Positions 1 to 10,713 of a DNA stretch of 64,000 nt are shown here, piece by piece. The position numbers were made by a program, and so were the translations under genes. Below the pieces are notes generated by a model. It did no database searches, was not told the DNA's origin, and saw nothing but the letters and a program-made list of their open reading frames with translations. How positions within the stretch are numbered: the stretch's first letter is position 1; each line of letters opens with the position of its first letter. Origin of the DNA: Nannochloropsis salina CCMP1776 (lineage: Eukaryota > Sar > Eustigmatophyceae > Eustigmatales > Monodopsidaceae); the NCBI GenBank assembly GCA_004565275.1, contig SDOX01000020.1, positions 3,189 through 67,188 on the forward strand. The letters are read 5' to 3'.

Positions 1-252
1 AGGGAGGGAGGGAGGGAGGGAGGGAGGGAGGGAGGAGGGAGGAAGGAAGGGAGGGAGGAGTGGTGGGGCGTGGAGATAGGAGCCAGATAGATGTATGGGC
101 CCTCATGGCGCCCTCTCTTCCGTCATCCCCGCCCTCTTCACTTCCTCTTCACTCCTCCACATGCCTCCCCCCGCTCTCCTTCCTCCCCTTCCTCGCTTCC
201 TCCCTCCCCCCCTCCCTCCCTCCCCCTCGCTTCTCGGCGCCTCTTTATGCAG
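1..252 (+). repeat. (GGGA)n and (TCCC)n simple-sequence intron of CCT2
   Basis: Bases 1-60 are an almost pure GGGA tandem repeat, and 180-235 are pyrimidine-rich with several CCCT units ahead of the acceptor at 251-252. No coding exon could be recognised here, so it is read as the 3' part of the last CCT2 intron. Confidence 0.6.
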
Positions 253-384
253 GACATGAAATCCCTGGGCATCACGGAGTCGTTTAAATCCAAATTGCAG
301 GTCTTAATCTCAGCGGCGGAGGCGGCCGAGATGATAATCCGTGTCGATGACATCATCAAATCCGCTCCCAGAGAGAGGGGCTAG
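253..384 (+). CDS. CCT2: CCT2, TCP-1 chaperonin beta subunit (last exon only)
   Basis: This is the C-terminal end of the beta subunit of the cytosolic chaperonin TRiC/CCT, which folds actin, tubulin and other proteins in an ATP-driven double ring. The exon begins after a pyrimidine tract and the acceptor ctttatgcag, and reads [18 protein letters not shown], then [20 protein letters not shown], then a stop. The vertebrate protein ends almost identically ([26 protein letters not shown]), which sets it apart from the other seven CCT subunits. The rest of the gene lies left of the window. The 252 bases before the exon have a GGGA tract and a CCCT tract and look intronic. The exon stays in frame to a single stop. 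Identity is near certain; only about 43 residues are visible. Confidence 0.9.
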   Translation, partial: DMKSLGITESFKSKLQVLISAAEAAEMIIRVDDIIKSAPRERG

Positions 385-1102
385 GCGGGAGGGGAGGGAA
401 GGGGAGGGCGCAGGGCGAAAAGGAGATAGTTTTGGGCTGGAATAACCGGTGTGGCGTGGCTTCATGCGATAAGGGGGGGTATGTGTAAGGAATAAGAACA
501 CAGACGCAGTACGGGGGGGCAGCTTGTACGCATTGCTCTACATGTCGTTTATTATCGGTCTGTACACATATAGTATATTCGGTCTCCTGGAAGGGAGGGG
601 AGAGAGAGCGTGATCGCGCTCGGCACGTGGGCCATTTTTCGTCTGAATGTGTGGCAAAGATGACGACGTGGAAAGCAATGGGTATAGTGCAGGGGGGTGA
701 GCTTTTGTCTTGACGCGACTCTGGTTTATGTCCCTCCGCCCTGTCCATCCACCCGCGGAGCACTCCCAGCCTCGCAATTCCCACAGACGTCTTCCCTTCA
801 TCTTTGATTCGTTGGACTTGACATTATGTGCTCTCTGCCTCGCTCTTTCTTATCGGGCCCATCTGGTCACATGCACATCCCCCTCTTACAAGGTCGCACA
901 CCGATCCCCTGTCTTCCGGGTACCTTGATATCTCTCTTCCACCCCTTTCCTACCCAGCTTCCAATCCGCCGATTGTAGCTCCACACATTCCATGAAACTT
1001 TTAAATAGAAAAAAGAAGGAGATTTTTGCCCCAATTTGACACCCAAAATCACTTCCAACCACCCAAGGTTCATTGCTGCGCAGACTCTGTGGTTGAACAC
1101 CC
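385..1102. other. convergent 3' intergenic region
   Basis: This spacer lies between the 3' end of CCT2 (+) and the 3' end of the next gene (-). I see no conserved protein, RNA gene or repeat. It should hold the two 3' untranslated regions and polyadenylation signals. Confidence 0.5.
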
Positions 1103-4100
1103 TTATCTCCAATCGTAGTCGCGCCAGTGCTTGTTCTTGATCGTCAGTCTCGACAACCCCATGCCGGGCTCCAGGGGAAGGGGCGCGGAGGTCGGATCAA
1201 AGTAGGAGGAGACTCCCGCCCCCCCCACTCCGTCGGTGGTGGAAGGCGTTGGGGGGGAAACGGTGGAGGAGGTCGAGAGGGAGGAGGAGGACGAGGGCGG
1301 GGAGGAGGAGGGGCCAGGACCCTTGGACCCAGCCCCGCGCGAGGCGATGCTCCCCGATTGTTGCTGCTGCCAGCGGAGAAGACGGTGCTGCTGGAGCTGC
1401 TCTTGGTGGGCTGCCTCCCGTTCTTCATAAAGTTCCACCTGACGCTGTTGGTGCTGTTGGTACTGAAGATGCTGTTGCTGGGCGCGGGCCTGCTGCCCCT
1501 GCTGGTGCGATAACTTCTGCTGCTGTTGCCGCTGCAACTGTGCTTGCTGTTGTCGTTGCAACTGGGCTTGCTGTAGTTGTTGTTGCTTCTGCCGCTGTAG
1601 GTATAATGAGAGGGGAATCAAGCGTCCCTCTTGGGGAGATTTTCGCTGCTGCTGCTGCTTCTTCTGGAAGGCACGTTGATACCACTGCCATTGCTGCTGT
1701 TGATGTTGCTGCTGCTGCTGGGCTTTTACCTGCTGCTTCATCCATTGCTGCCGGGAGGCTTCGGCTTGTTTGTAGCTCATGGCACCCTGTGAAAAGGCTG
1801 AGGTGGATTGGGAGAGAGACGGAGCAGGGGAGGACCCCGCCATCGCTCGGGCTTGGAAGGCGCGTTGCTGCTGCTCTTGGAGGAATTGAAGCCGCTGCGT
1901 CTGTTGCTGCTGCCGGAGCATGTGCTGGTGTTGCGCGCGGTGGTGTCGGCTGTACTCGTTCATCTCTTGGGGGGTCATCGTGCTCCGATTCCCGGAAGAG
2001 ACAGATCGGGACCGCAGCATGGGCTGCCCGTCCGAACCGGCCACAGGGGAGAAGAATTGGCGCTGCAACGGCGGGAGCGGATGGGCTCTGCGCGCAGGTT
2101 GGGGCACTTCCCCCCGGTATTGGATAGGCGTGCGTGGAGTCCGGCGCTCAGAGGACAGAGAGCGGGGCCGTTCCGATCCGAAGTAGATGGAGGACATGTC
2201 TGGTGGGAAGAAATGCTGCGGGCGTCGGCGTTGTCGGAAAACTTGCGGTGGCCCGCCGCCTTCGTCCTGGCGTTGTGGCGTCCGCGGGGTTCTTCGCTCT
2301 GAGGATAATGACCGGGGCCGGTCCGAGCCTTGGTAGTGGGAGGACGTTTCCGCGACGACCAGGCGTTGGTTTTCCTGATGATGCACGTATCCATGGGGAG
2401 ATGGATGGGCCCTGGAAGTCATCGGCGGCTGATGCGGTGTTCTCGGCGTCGTCGGCGCGGGAGAGGAATGGACCGGCGTCTGGGACACGGCCTGGCGCGC
2501 GCCCTCCGCAGGAAAGACGGGCACTTCCTCGTGGTGCCGGGGGAGGGGGGAGGGCGAGGGCGAGGGCGAGGGCATGGGCCGAGAGGTGGGCGTGAGGCGC
2601 GCAGAGGGTCCTTCTCGGGGTCGCTGCTCAGCCACGGGCGTGGCTGCGCGGCTGTCCCTGTCCTCCCGTGGAGGTGCTGGCCGTTGCTCCGACGCGGGCG
2701 TGCGGGGGGGAACCACCCATGTGCCGACCAAGTCTCGGGAGGACCCGCCCCGGGGCGTTCGTGTCCCGCCCTGACGCAAACGTTCCTCCTCCAAGAGACG
2801 TCGGTTCCGTCGGTCCTTGTCCTCTTTCCCTTCTTTCTCCGCGCGCTTCTTTTCCTGCCGTTCCCGCTCTTTTTGCTGCAAGTACTGCTGCTGCCGTTTG
2901 TGCCGTTCCAAACGACTTCGCGCCTCCCGTTGCTCCATTTCCGCCTGCCGTTGACGTTCCTCCGCCGTCATCTTCTTCCGGCCGAACAGCCGGCTGAAGA
3001 AGCCAGCCTTCTTGACGCTCGCCTTGGGTGCGGGCCACCCCCCCATCTGGCCGGCCTTGGAAGGAACGGGAGCTAGGGCTTCGCCCCCCGGGGCAAGGAC
3101 CCCTGCCGTCCCAGCCTCCTCCCCCTCCCCCCCCCCCTCCTCCCCTGGACCCCTTCCTCCTTCAATTCCTCTTCTCCTTCCCTTCCAGGCATTGGCTGCA
3201 CCTGCTTCGCGTGCATGCGCCTCCAAGAGGACATCGATGGGAGCTGTTGTTCGGGACTGACTTCCCGCGTCCTTCCCCCCACCCCTTCCTCTTTCCCTTC
3301 CTCCCTCCCTTCCTCCTTCCCAATCACGTCCCCTTCTTCTTTCCCCATCATGCCCAGCAATGCGTCCTGGAATGCAGCCGCTCCCCGACTTCGACCCCTC
3401 GCCCTCTCCAGCCGCGATCCTGGTGCTGAGCCCGGGCCACGCGACCCTCCGGCAAGAACCTCGTCGAGGGCCTCCACCACCACCAAGCCAGCCGTCCGCC
3501 CCTCCTTACCACCCTCTCTCTTCGCTTCGGCTACAGCACCTCCTCCTTCTTCCCCCTGCCTTCCCCCTCCCTCCCTCCCTCCCTCCCTCCCGCCCTCCCT
3601 CCACTCCCCCACGTCCGACCTCGCCAGCGCGTGGACCAAGCGCCCGCACAGAGCCAGGGCGCCCACGACCACGGTCTTGACCACACCCGGCGTCAAGGCC
3701 TGCGCGTGCAGGAGGAGGTAGGAGGGGGAGGTAGAGGAGGAGGAGGAGGAGGGCGAAGGCCTCGTACCGTGCCTGTTTCTTGAGCGCGTGCGGGTCTTGC
3801 TCTCTCACGCCCTCCACACCCCCAGCCACTCCCTCCACACCCCCAGCCATTCCCTCGCCATCTGGTCGCACTCTCATGCCGCCCTCCTCCTCCTCTTCCT
3901 CCCCAAACTCCTCCTCTTCCTCCTCTTCCTGGACTTCCTCCTCCTCCTCCTCCTCCTCCTCCTCCTCCTCCTCCTCCTCCTCCTCCTCCTCCTCCTCCTC
4001 CTCCTCCTCCTTCTTCTTCTTCTCCTCCTCCTCCTCCTCCGTCGCCTGTGCCCTCTCTACTTCCTCCCTCCCCTTTCCGCTATCCGATCCACCCTCCTCC

Positions 4101-4627
4101 TCCCCCTCACCCTCCTTGAGATCCCTCACCGCCTCCTCAAGGTCATCCTCATCCTCCACCCCCCTCACGCTGGTGGTAGATGCCCCTTCCACCACCTCCT
4201 CCTTCGCCGTCTCCCTCATCTCCTTTCGATGCGGATCCAGCTCGGGGGGGAGGACAAATGTCATCCCCCCTCCCTCCCCTTCTCCTCCTCCTTGTGCGGT
4301 CATTTCCACCGTGGGCTTTCCTTCTGGCATCTCCTCCTCCACGTCTACGGGAGAAAAGGAGGAGGAGGACGACGACTTCCCTGGGCGTGTGTATTTTGCG
4401 TCCAGAGCTTTTTGGTGCACTTTCACACTTCCATCCCTCTCCGCCTGCTGGGGAGTCAGGACCTGCACATGGACGACGCCTTTTCCGTCGGACTTGTTCA
4501 TGCTTGCTTCTCCTCCCCCCTCCCCTCGCGGTTCCCCTTCTTCCTCCCCTCCTAGCCGGAGCACACTTTCCGCCTCAGCCCAAAAATCCAAGGACGGGCT
4601 CGCCAAGGGAGACACACGGGACACCAT
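1103..4627 (-). CDS. large low-complexity protein with poly-Glu tract, hydrophobic segment and Gln-rich tail (unknown)
   Basis: I do not recognise this protein. Its start is taken at the ATG at 4627 (MVSRVSPLASPSLDFWAEAE). In order it has an acidic N-terminal part, a poly-Glu run of about 40 residues made of GAG codons (about 3935-4030), a hydrophobic stretch likely to be one or two membrane helices (about 3650-3775), and a basic patch FFSRLFGRKK followed by a Lys/Glu/Arg coiled coil (about 2800-3000). Next come Ser/Pro-rich repeats containing RPRSLSSERRTPRTP twice, a Gln-rich block (about 1370-1930) and the ending NKHWRDYDWR. The frame changes at about 3724-3728 (five G) and again between 3330 and 3127, where an 11-C run sits; a small intron ending near 3232 is an alternative for the second. 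A membrane-tethered scaffold is possible but unproven. Treating this as one gene is an inference. Confidence 0.5.
3935..4030 (-). repeat. trinucleotide (CCT)n/(AGG)n microsatellite coding poly-Glu
   Basis: An almost uninterrupted cct/cctt repeat on the + strand is read as GAG and GAA codons on the - strand. Such codon-pure tracts are prone to length change between strains. It lies inside the low-complexity gene, and the long Leu and Ser frames on the opposite strand are its shadows. Confidence 0.85.
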
Positions 4628-5999
4628 GCTTCCCCCTGACCGCTTAAACAAGAAGTGGACTGTGCGTTGTCATAGTAGATGTTAAAAGGGGATAAATATG
4701 AAAGAGTTCAGCCTAGTGGATGCATGTACACACGAAAGGTGGGATCGTGAGAGGCAGGGATCCTCCGCGTCATTCCATGGCATTCCAACATGCTCCAAGC
4801 CAAGTCTCCTTTTTTTGGTTAGCTTGCAATGAAGCATGCAGATACCCTCATTATTACTGATGATGCTCTGGAGGCTCACAGGGGAGTGTAAGGACGAGGA
4901 GCACTGGGTCACTACGGTACCCTATCAGCACACATGCGCGATGACTGCACACTGATGGGCTCCAATAAGGCGGGGCATCACACGACTCTCGGTAAAGAAT
5001 GCACGAATGCAAAATGTTGCGTTGCTATGTGTCTGCATGACAGTAGACAGCAACAGCACACGGGATGCTTATCTGATGAAGTCTGTACTGCACCGGCCCA
5101 TCGTATCTTTCAAAGATGCCACAATTTAAACCAAATCTTCCCACACCTCTGTCTACCGCTTCGCAAGCAGCCATACCAAGGATGTATTAGCTTATTGCAT
5201 GGTGAGTTGAGGAAAGAGAGGTCTAAGTGGCGCCAATACTGGAGAAGGGGAAGAGCTTCAATGCAGCCGAGGTAACAGGGGAACAGTCGCCGCTCGTTGT
5301 CTCGCCATTGCTTAGTAGTAGTCAGAGTTAAAAAAGCACACAAATTTGTTTTGCATAAGCTGGACTTAAAAGTCAAGTTCGCGGTCTCATGTACTGGCCA
5401 CTCACACAGACGCCGTTTTTTTTTGTGAAACGTCGTTGCGATCCCAGTGTGACAATTATTTAACCTCCTCCTTCTCACCCTGACGTACTAGCCAAATTTT
5501 GGAGGGGGGTTGAACTCGCATGTCAATGTTAAAACAACCGGACCCAAAACACGTTTGCGTGCGACGTGCACAATTGTATCTTTCTTTTCCCCGTTCATTC
5601 CATGCAACATACATACGTGCAAGCGTGGATCCCTGTTCCCTCCCCTCCTTCTCCCACGCCTCTCTCTACTCCTGATCCGCCCTCTCCGTACTAGTCATGC
5701 ATTGTCAATTTTCACATCATGGCATCTCTCTTTCCTTAAATAAACTGAGCTGCTGAAGCTGTACGCTGAGGGAAACACTACACAGGCAATCGTCTTTCCC
5801 TTTGGCTCCCAGTGATCCCAATTATCCCCTTCCGGTCGTATTACAGGACAAAATTTTGTAACTTTTTTCCCATGTCCCCTTTTCTGCCCTTCAACGCAAA
5901 ATTTCGGTATTCGAGTACCAATCTCTGACTCGATGCCCTCCACCGAACGAAGGTCCCAGGCCACCATTTACCACACAAATTTGCTTTTCGCTCTTGCCA
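4628..5999. other. intergenic region with no recognised gene
   Basis: The region is less GC-rich than its neighbours. Open frames here are short and their translations (for example - strand 5110-5478 and 5695-5967) show no family features or plausible splice partners. It holds the 5' region of the gene to its left and the 3' region of the gene to its right. Confidence 0.45.
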
Positions 6000-6590
6000 T
6001 TACCGCCAATCGAGACCGTTTCGCTTCAGTTTGAACGATTTGATGCTGTCGGACCGACCCCCCCCGAAAGAAAAGGGCCTCCTCTTCTTCCCGTCGCTGC
6101 TCGTGGACGCTGGCGAATCACCGGGACGGAAAGGGAGGAGAGGGGATGGGGATGGGGAGGGAGCAGGGGACTCCCCACGTCGAGACATCTTCCGGCCCAC
6201 GCGCTCGAGAAACGATTGCTTGCGATCCATGCCGGGGGCGGAGCGTACACTCCCATCTTCTTTCTCCCCATTGAGTACCCCGTTCTCCTTCTTGTCCTGC
6301 CTTTCTTCGATTGTCGTGTGCACGACCACTTTGTCCTCCTCCGCCTGCCCTTTGGTTCCCGTATCGTTTGCTGCCGCACTCAGGTCTTCGTGTTCAATCG
6401 AGGCGTCGCCCACAGCAATCTTAGTACTGTCGGTGGGATCCGCGGGCACAGGTCCGTGCCCAGCTTCTCTCACGGCCTCCCAGATGCAGGCGATACCCAA
6501 AAGGGATTGCTCCACTGCCGAGTGAACCATCCCTCCCGCGGCATGAAAGGCCTCTGATACCGCATTGCCCAATGCATGAAAACGGGACAT
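6000..6590 (-). CDS. 196-residue Ser/Lys-rich protein (unknown)
   Basis: This is a single-exon frame with an ATG at 6590. The N-terminus MSRFHALGNAVSEAFHAAGG, followed by MVHSAVEQSLLGIACIWEAV, could form amphipathic helices. The middle is acidic and Glu/Asp-rich. The last third is basic and Ser/Pro-rich (FLERVGRKMSRRGESPAPSP) and ends FKLKRNGLDWR. There is no signal peptide, membrane helix or known domain. The C-terminal LDWR resembles the YDWR end of the neighbouring gene at 1103. The codon pattern and the length without stops support a real gene. It diverges from the GRIP golgin at 7208 across a spacer of about 0.6 kb. No function is proposed. Confidence 0.6.
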   Translation of the reverse strand: MSRFHALGNAVSEAFHAAGGMVHSAVEQSLLGIACIWEAVREAGHGPVPADPTDSTKIAVGDASIEHEDLSAAANDTGTKGQAEEDKVVVHTTIEERQDKKENGVLNGEKEDGSVRSAPGMDRKQSFLERVGRKMSRRGESPAPSPSPSPLLPFRPGDSPASTSSDGKKRRPFSFGGGRSDSIKSFKLKRNGLDWR

Positions 6591-7207
6591 GGCTGATCTT
6601 TGCCTGTAATACAGCCCTGCGACGAGTCTGTGAAAGAAGGTTATCGTTGAGGGGTGTTGAATGCCGGGCGGACAAGTATAATGAGTTCAGGAGTTAGGTT
6701 ACCAAGAGGTCTGACGAGAAGCAGGATACAAAAGTTGCAGCACTTCCAGGAATGAAAACACCGAAAAGGTTGCCACCCATTCCACTTGTTCTAACTGGTC
6801 ATAAATATACCGTGCATGCACTGCTTTTAATTGGCACAAAACTGCCGGGGACAAGCGGTATTGCTGCCGCAAGTACTCTCTGAATCATCCGAACACCCCT
6901 CGATCTTCTTGTTTAAAGGCATACGCGACCAACAACCACGTCAAGACACCCCACGCGCCTTCCTGACAATCACCGCGTTGCCATTCCACACTATGCCTCG
7001 GACGTGCCTGTTGCCAAGCGTGGGTCGTAGGGCATATTTATTGTCCCGGGGGGGATGACTGCGCCAAGGGCATGTTTCCTCGCTGAACGCCGCCGAGATC
7101 GAGCAGGACCATATCGTCCGACTTATCCACCCGCCCGGGCGCCTGGACGGCTCATTCCCACCGCTATTTGTATTTTTTTCAACCTTGTACAGACACCAAA
7201 GAGGTCC
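6591..7207. promoter_or_regulatory. divergent promoter region between the unknown protein gene and the GRIP golgin
   Basis: The two genes are transcribed away from this spacer. An AT-rich stretch with ataaatatac lies near 6802-6812. The last ~150 bases are in frame with the golgin from an upstream ATG at 7055, so part may instead be coding or 5' leader. No other gene is visible. Confidence 0.4.
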
Positions 7208-9241
7208 ATGGCGGACAGTGGCGCCTCCATGAGTCCGGTGTCCTCTTCTCCGCCCACGTCTGACCCAGGACAGTCCCCTTCGCCAGTCCTCGGTCCCGCA
7301 GCATCTCCATCCCAAACATGTCCGACACCCACATCCATGAAACATCGTCAAGATTCTCCGTCACACTCATCAGCCTCCGAATCATCGTCGTCGCAACCAG
7401 GCTCCTCGTCAGCACCGCCTGACGCTTCACCTCGTCGAGAACACGACCCTCCACACCCGCAACAAGAACAACGACAGCATGTTCAAGCTCTGGAAGCGCA
7501 GCTCTTGAAATTCAAACGACTCTTGACCATGTCCCGGGAACGCCTGGAAGAAAATCAACGGCACTTGGGCGAAAAAACGCAAACCATCGACCGCCTTTCC
7601 AAAGAGGTGGAAAGCACGCGACAGCAATGGAGACAGACAGAGGCTATTGCGGCCTCCAAGGCACAGGCGGCCATAGAGGCGACGACAGCACTGAAAGAAT
7701 TGCAGCAACAGCTGAACCAACAGCAGCAGGAAATGAAGGACGTGGAAAGAGAAGCCAAGCATGGGAAAGGAGGCTCCATTCGACGGAAACTCGCCCCGGA
7801 CAAGCAAGGCAAGCAGAGTCCAAAGCCGACGCTCCCAGCATATCCGCGCCGCAGCTTGCTCTATGTGGAGCACGGGGGAACGCATTGGGTCCTTTTTGAC
7901 TACCACGACCCCGTCTCCCACAAATCCGGGGCCCAGAACCAGGAGAATGGCTGCCCCTCCCCCTCCCCCTCGAGCGCCGTGTGGAGGGCCTTCCCCGCCA
8001 AGAGCGACCTGGACGCTTTCCTCCTGCAGGTTCCTGGCTCGGAGCCTCTTCTCCTCCCGGCCCCCTGCCTCCCGGCCGCGCAAGCCTCCCTCCTCCAGGC
8101 CCAGGCGCAAGCTCAGGTGGAGAAAGCCCTGGAAGCACTACGGTGCGGCGACGACGACCGACGAACCTTCCTACCTCCCTCCCTCCCTCCCCATCCTGAC
8201 CCACGTTCTTTCCCACCCCATTCCAGAAAATACCGAGTGCGGACGGAGCTTGCCGTCCGCCAGAAAGACATGGAAATACAGCAGTTGTCTGCTCAGCTAT
8301 TGGCGTCACAACAGGACCGGATTCAGCATCAGGGCCCAACCGAGGAGGAGCTGAGACGGACCCTCAAAGCCCAGGTAGGCCCTCCCTCCCTCCCTCCCTC
8401 CCTCCCTCCCTTCCTTCCTTCCTTCCTTCCGCCTATCAGTAATTCCCCCTGTCTGTGTCGATATTTACAGTTTTTCCCTCGTCAATCCCTCCGCGGGCCG
8501 CCACACGATGTATCCCTATTCCACAAATCTCCCCTTCTCCGTCCTTTCCCCTCCTCGCGGGCTTCTCAAACCGCTTTCCTCGAATTCCCTCTCCCTCCCT
8601 CCCTCCCTCCCTCCCTTTTTCGGCCCCTCCCGTCCTCTTTCCTTCATTCGCCCAGGCCGACACCCTTCAGGCCCTCCGCGCCGAGTTGAGGGATCAGGAA
8701 GAAAAGTGGAAGGGGCAGTACGAGCGTCTGCGGAAAGAGAAGGCAGGGCTGGAGGCCGCTGGGGCTGAGACGGGCCTCGCCCTTCAGTGGCGGCGGCGGT
8801 ACGAAGAGCTCTTGCAGGAGAGGGAGAGGGAGGGGAAAAGGGAGGGAGGGGGGCACCGCATGAGTTTCTCGGGATCGGGGCCCGTGGAGGAGAAATACAC
8901 GGAGTTGAAGGAGGAGTACCGCCTGTACAGAAAGAAAGCTCTAGAAGCTTTGCGGGAGAAGGACAATTTGATCGCCACGCTGGATGGGGAGGGGGAAAGG
9001 AGGGGGGAGAGGAGGGGGGGAGAGGGCAGATGGGCTGGAGGGAGGGACGTTGGTGTACTTGAAGAACTTGACCGAAAAGTATTTTAGCAGCGGTTGCGAG
9101 GAGATCAAGGAGCACACCGAAAGGGCGATATGCACGGTATTGGGGTTCGATGAGGAGGAGGTGAAGAGGATGAAAGAGGCGAGAGGAGGGGGAGGAGGAG
9201 GGGCGTGGGGAAACAGTTTGTTCGGGGGGGGAGGGCGTTGA
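7208..9241 (+). CDS. golgin-type coiled-coil protein with C-terminal GRIP domain
   Basis: GRIP-domain golgins are long coiled coils that tether vesicles at the trans-Golgi; their C-terminal GRIP domain binds the small GTPase Arl1. The exons read 7208-8142, 8227-8374 and 8656-9241, with GT-AG introns of 84 and 281 bases whose phases agree. The N-terminus is Ser/Pro-rich. Heptad coiled coil starts near residue 90 (LEAQLLKFKRLLTMSRERLE) and returns in exons 2 and 3. The end has the GRIP core LVYLKNLTEKYFSSG followed by LGFDEEEVKRM. Between the last coil (LIATLDGEGE) and the GRIP core the frame moves by +1 inside a G-rich tract (seven G at 9014-9020). The start at 7208 has a good context (tccATGGCG); an in-frame ATG at 7055 would add 51 Arg/Pro-rich residues. 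The expected length is about 555 residues. Confidence 0.8.
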
Positions 9242-9659
9242 CAGAGGAGGAAGGTTGTGGAAAGGAAGGTGCGGGGAAAGCGTTTTGATGGCTGATGGAT
9301 ACGGAAGGGAAGGTCTGCCGTCGCACCTCTCTTTCGGGAGCGATCGAGGACTTTAACTTCGAAAGAATGAGAGCAAGCTGGGTGAGGGGAAGCGAGCGGA
9401 AGAGGGTGTTGATGGATTTGGAAGGCTCTTCAAGGGCCGGGGGTTCCGTGCCTGGTGTCATTCCCTGCTCCCTGTCAACTCCTCTTGTCTCCGCTCCTCT
9501 TCTTTTTCCCTCCCTCCCTCCCTCCCTCCCTCCCTCCCTCCCTCTCTCCTTCCCTCTCTCCCTCCCTCCCTCCCTCGACCCCGCGGTGCAAGAAAGCATC
9601 CGCCCCTCGTCCCCCGCAGTTAGCTTGCTAAGAACCTGGGAGCGAGGTCGGAATGGGAG

Positions 9660-9722
9660 GCTACTGAGGGCAATGACATGCGTCAACGTGTCGAAAGGGA
9701 AAGCTACTGAGGGCAATGACAT
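9660..9722. repeat. 20-base direct repeat, 43-base period
   Basis: The word gctactgagggcaatgacat occurs at 9660-9679 and again at 9703-9722 without mismatch, separated by 23 unique bases. It looks like a local duplication in the spacer. Confidence 0.85.
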
Positions 9723-10576
9723 TCCTCTGTTCCTTCCCACGGTGCTCCAAGATGGAGTCAGCGTCTTCAGAGGTCACGCTCCGCGTCAAGGCTCTTTGAC
9801 CGCATGAAAAAGGAGTTCGAGCGCTCCCGTGTCCCCACACAACACCCACTCAAAGTAATCGCATCGACGTCCCTGGGCGCGGCGAGCGTCCTCCAAGCAC
9901 ATTTTTTCGCGCAATTTCATCGGTTCTTTTCTGCTACCGGGGACCCTTTCTCCCCTCCACACGTCCCCACAGTCCCACGACGGGCGCATCTCCTCGTCCA
10001 TGGAATTTTCTAGACTGCCTTTGGAATGAATCATTCGAAAATGAAGTATTTTAAAATTGAGCCCGAGGACGGCCCGAGGACGAGTCAGAAAGGACCAAAA
10101 CCCTCTCCTTCCCTTCCCCTAACCTTCCTTTTCCCCCTTGTTCTTGCACGCCGTGGGCCTTCCACCCTCATCATCTTCCCTTCCACCCTCATCATCGTCC
10201 TTCCTCCCCGTCAACCCATTGACCCGCGACGAGCCTGCCCCCCCCCCGGGCCCCCACGCCCCCTCGCCTCGCGCGCCTCGCCGTACCCTCAGCACGCGCG
10301 AGAGACGGGTGTCCCCATGAAGGGACCGACGCGGGACCGACCCCGCCCTCTCTCTAGCTCGCTCTATCCCTTTGCTTTCTCTTTCCCGCCGAGCCACGGC
10401 TACCTCCTATCGCCCTCCCCTACTTCTTCCTCAGAACCTCTCTTCCGCCTCCGTCCCACAGCCTGTCGCTTGCCTGCTGCCGCTCGGCCGTCCCGCCTTC
10501 TGGCCCTCCTCCCCCCCACCCCCACCCCCTCCTACCTACCCCCCCGTCTCCCTCCGTCCCGTTCCACCGGTTGACG

Positions 10577-10633
10577 TATCATTCGTATTATACGTATCAT
10601 TCGTATTATACGAATCATTCGTATTATACGTAT
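10577..10633. repeat. 18-base tandem repeat, about three copies
   Basis: The unit is close to cgtatcattcgtattata and is repeated about three times with a single change (gaatc for gtatc). Each unit contains the palindrome cgtattatacg or a near copy, so the array could fold into several small hairpins. It lies about 80 bases downstream of the cyclase gene's stop codon. Confidence 0.8.
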
Positions 10634-10713
10634 CCCCTCAAGAGCTGGCGACTGCCCACCTTGCCCCCCCGCCCTCCGCCGGCACCCCCTCCCCCTCCCC
10701 CTCCTCCCCTCCT

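Larger units (their letters stand above)
9242..10713. other. convergent intergenic region with simple repeats
   Basis: This lies between the ends of the golgin (+) and the cyclase gene (-). It holds a (CCCT)n tract at about 9507-9575, a 20-base direct repeat at 9660 and 9703, and an 18-base tandem repeat at about 10577-10633. Long open frames on both strands here are low-complexity and carry no domain. No gene could be supported. Confidence 0.5.

Noticed and set aside
3780-4685. Long + strand frames of poly-Ser and poly-Leu
   Set aside because: They are antisense readings of the poly-Glu codon repeat in the - strand gene.
5110-5967. Two - strand frames of 122 and 90 codons in the 4.6-6.0 kb spacer
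   Set aside because: No protein-like pattern or workable splice sites could be seen; likely chance in less GC-rich DNA.
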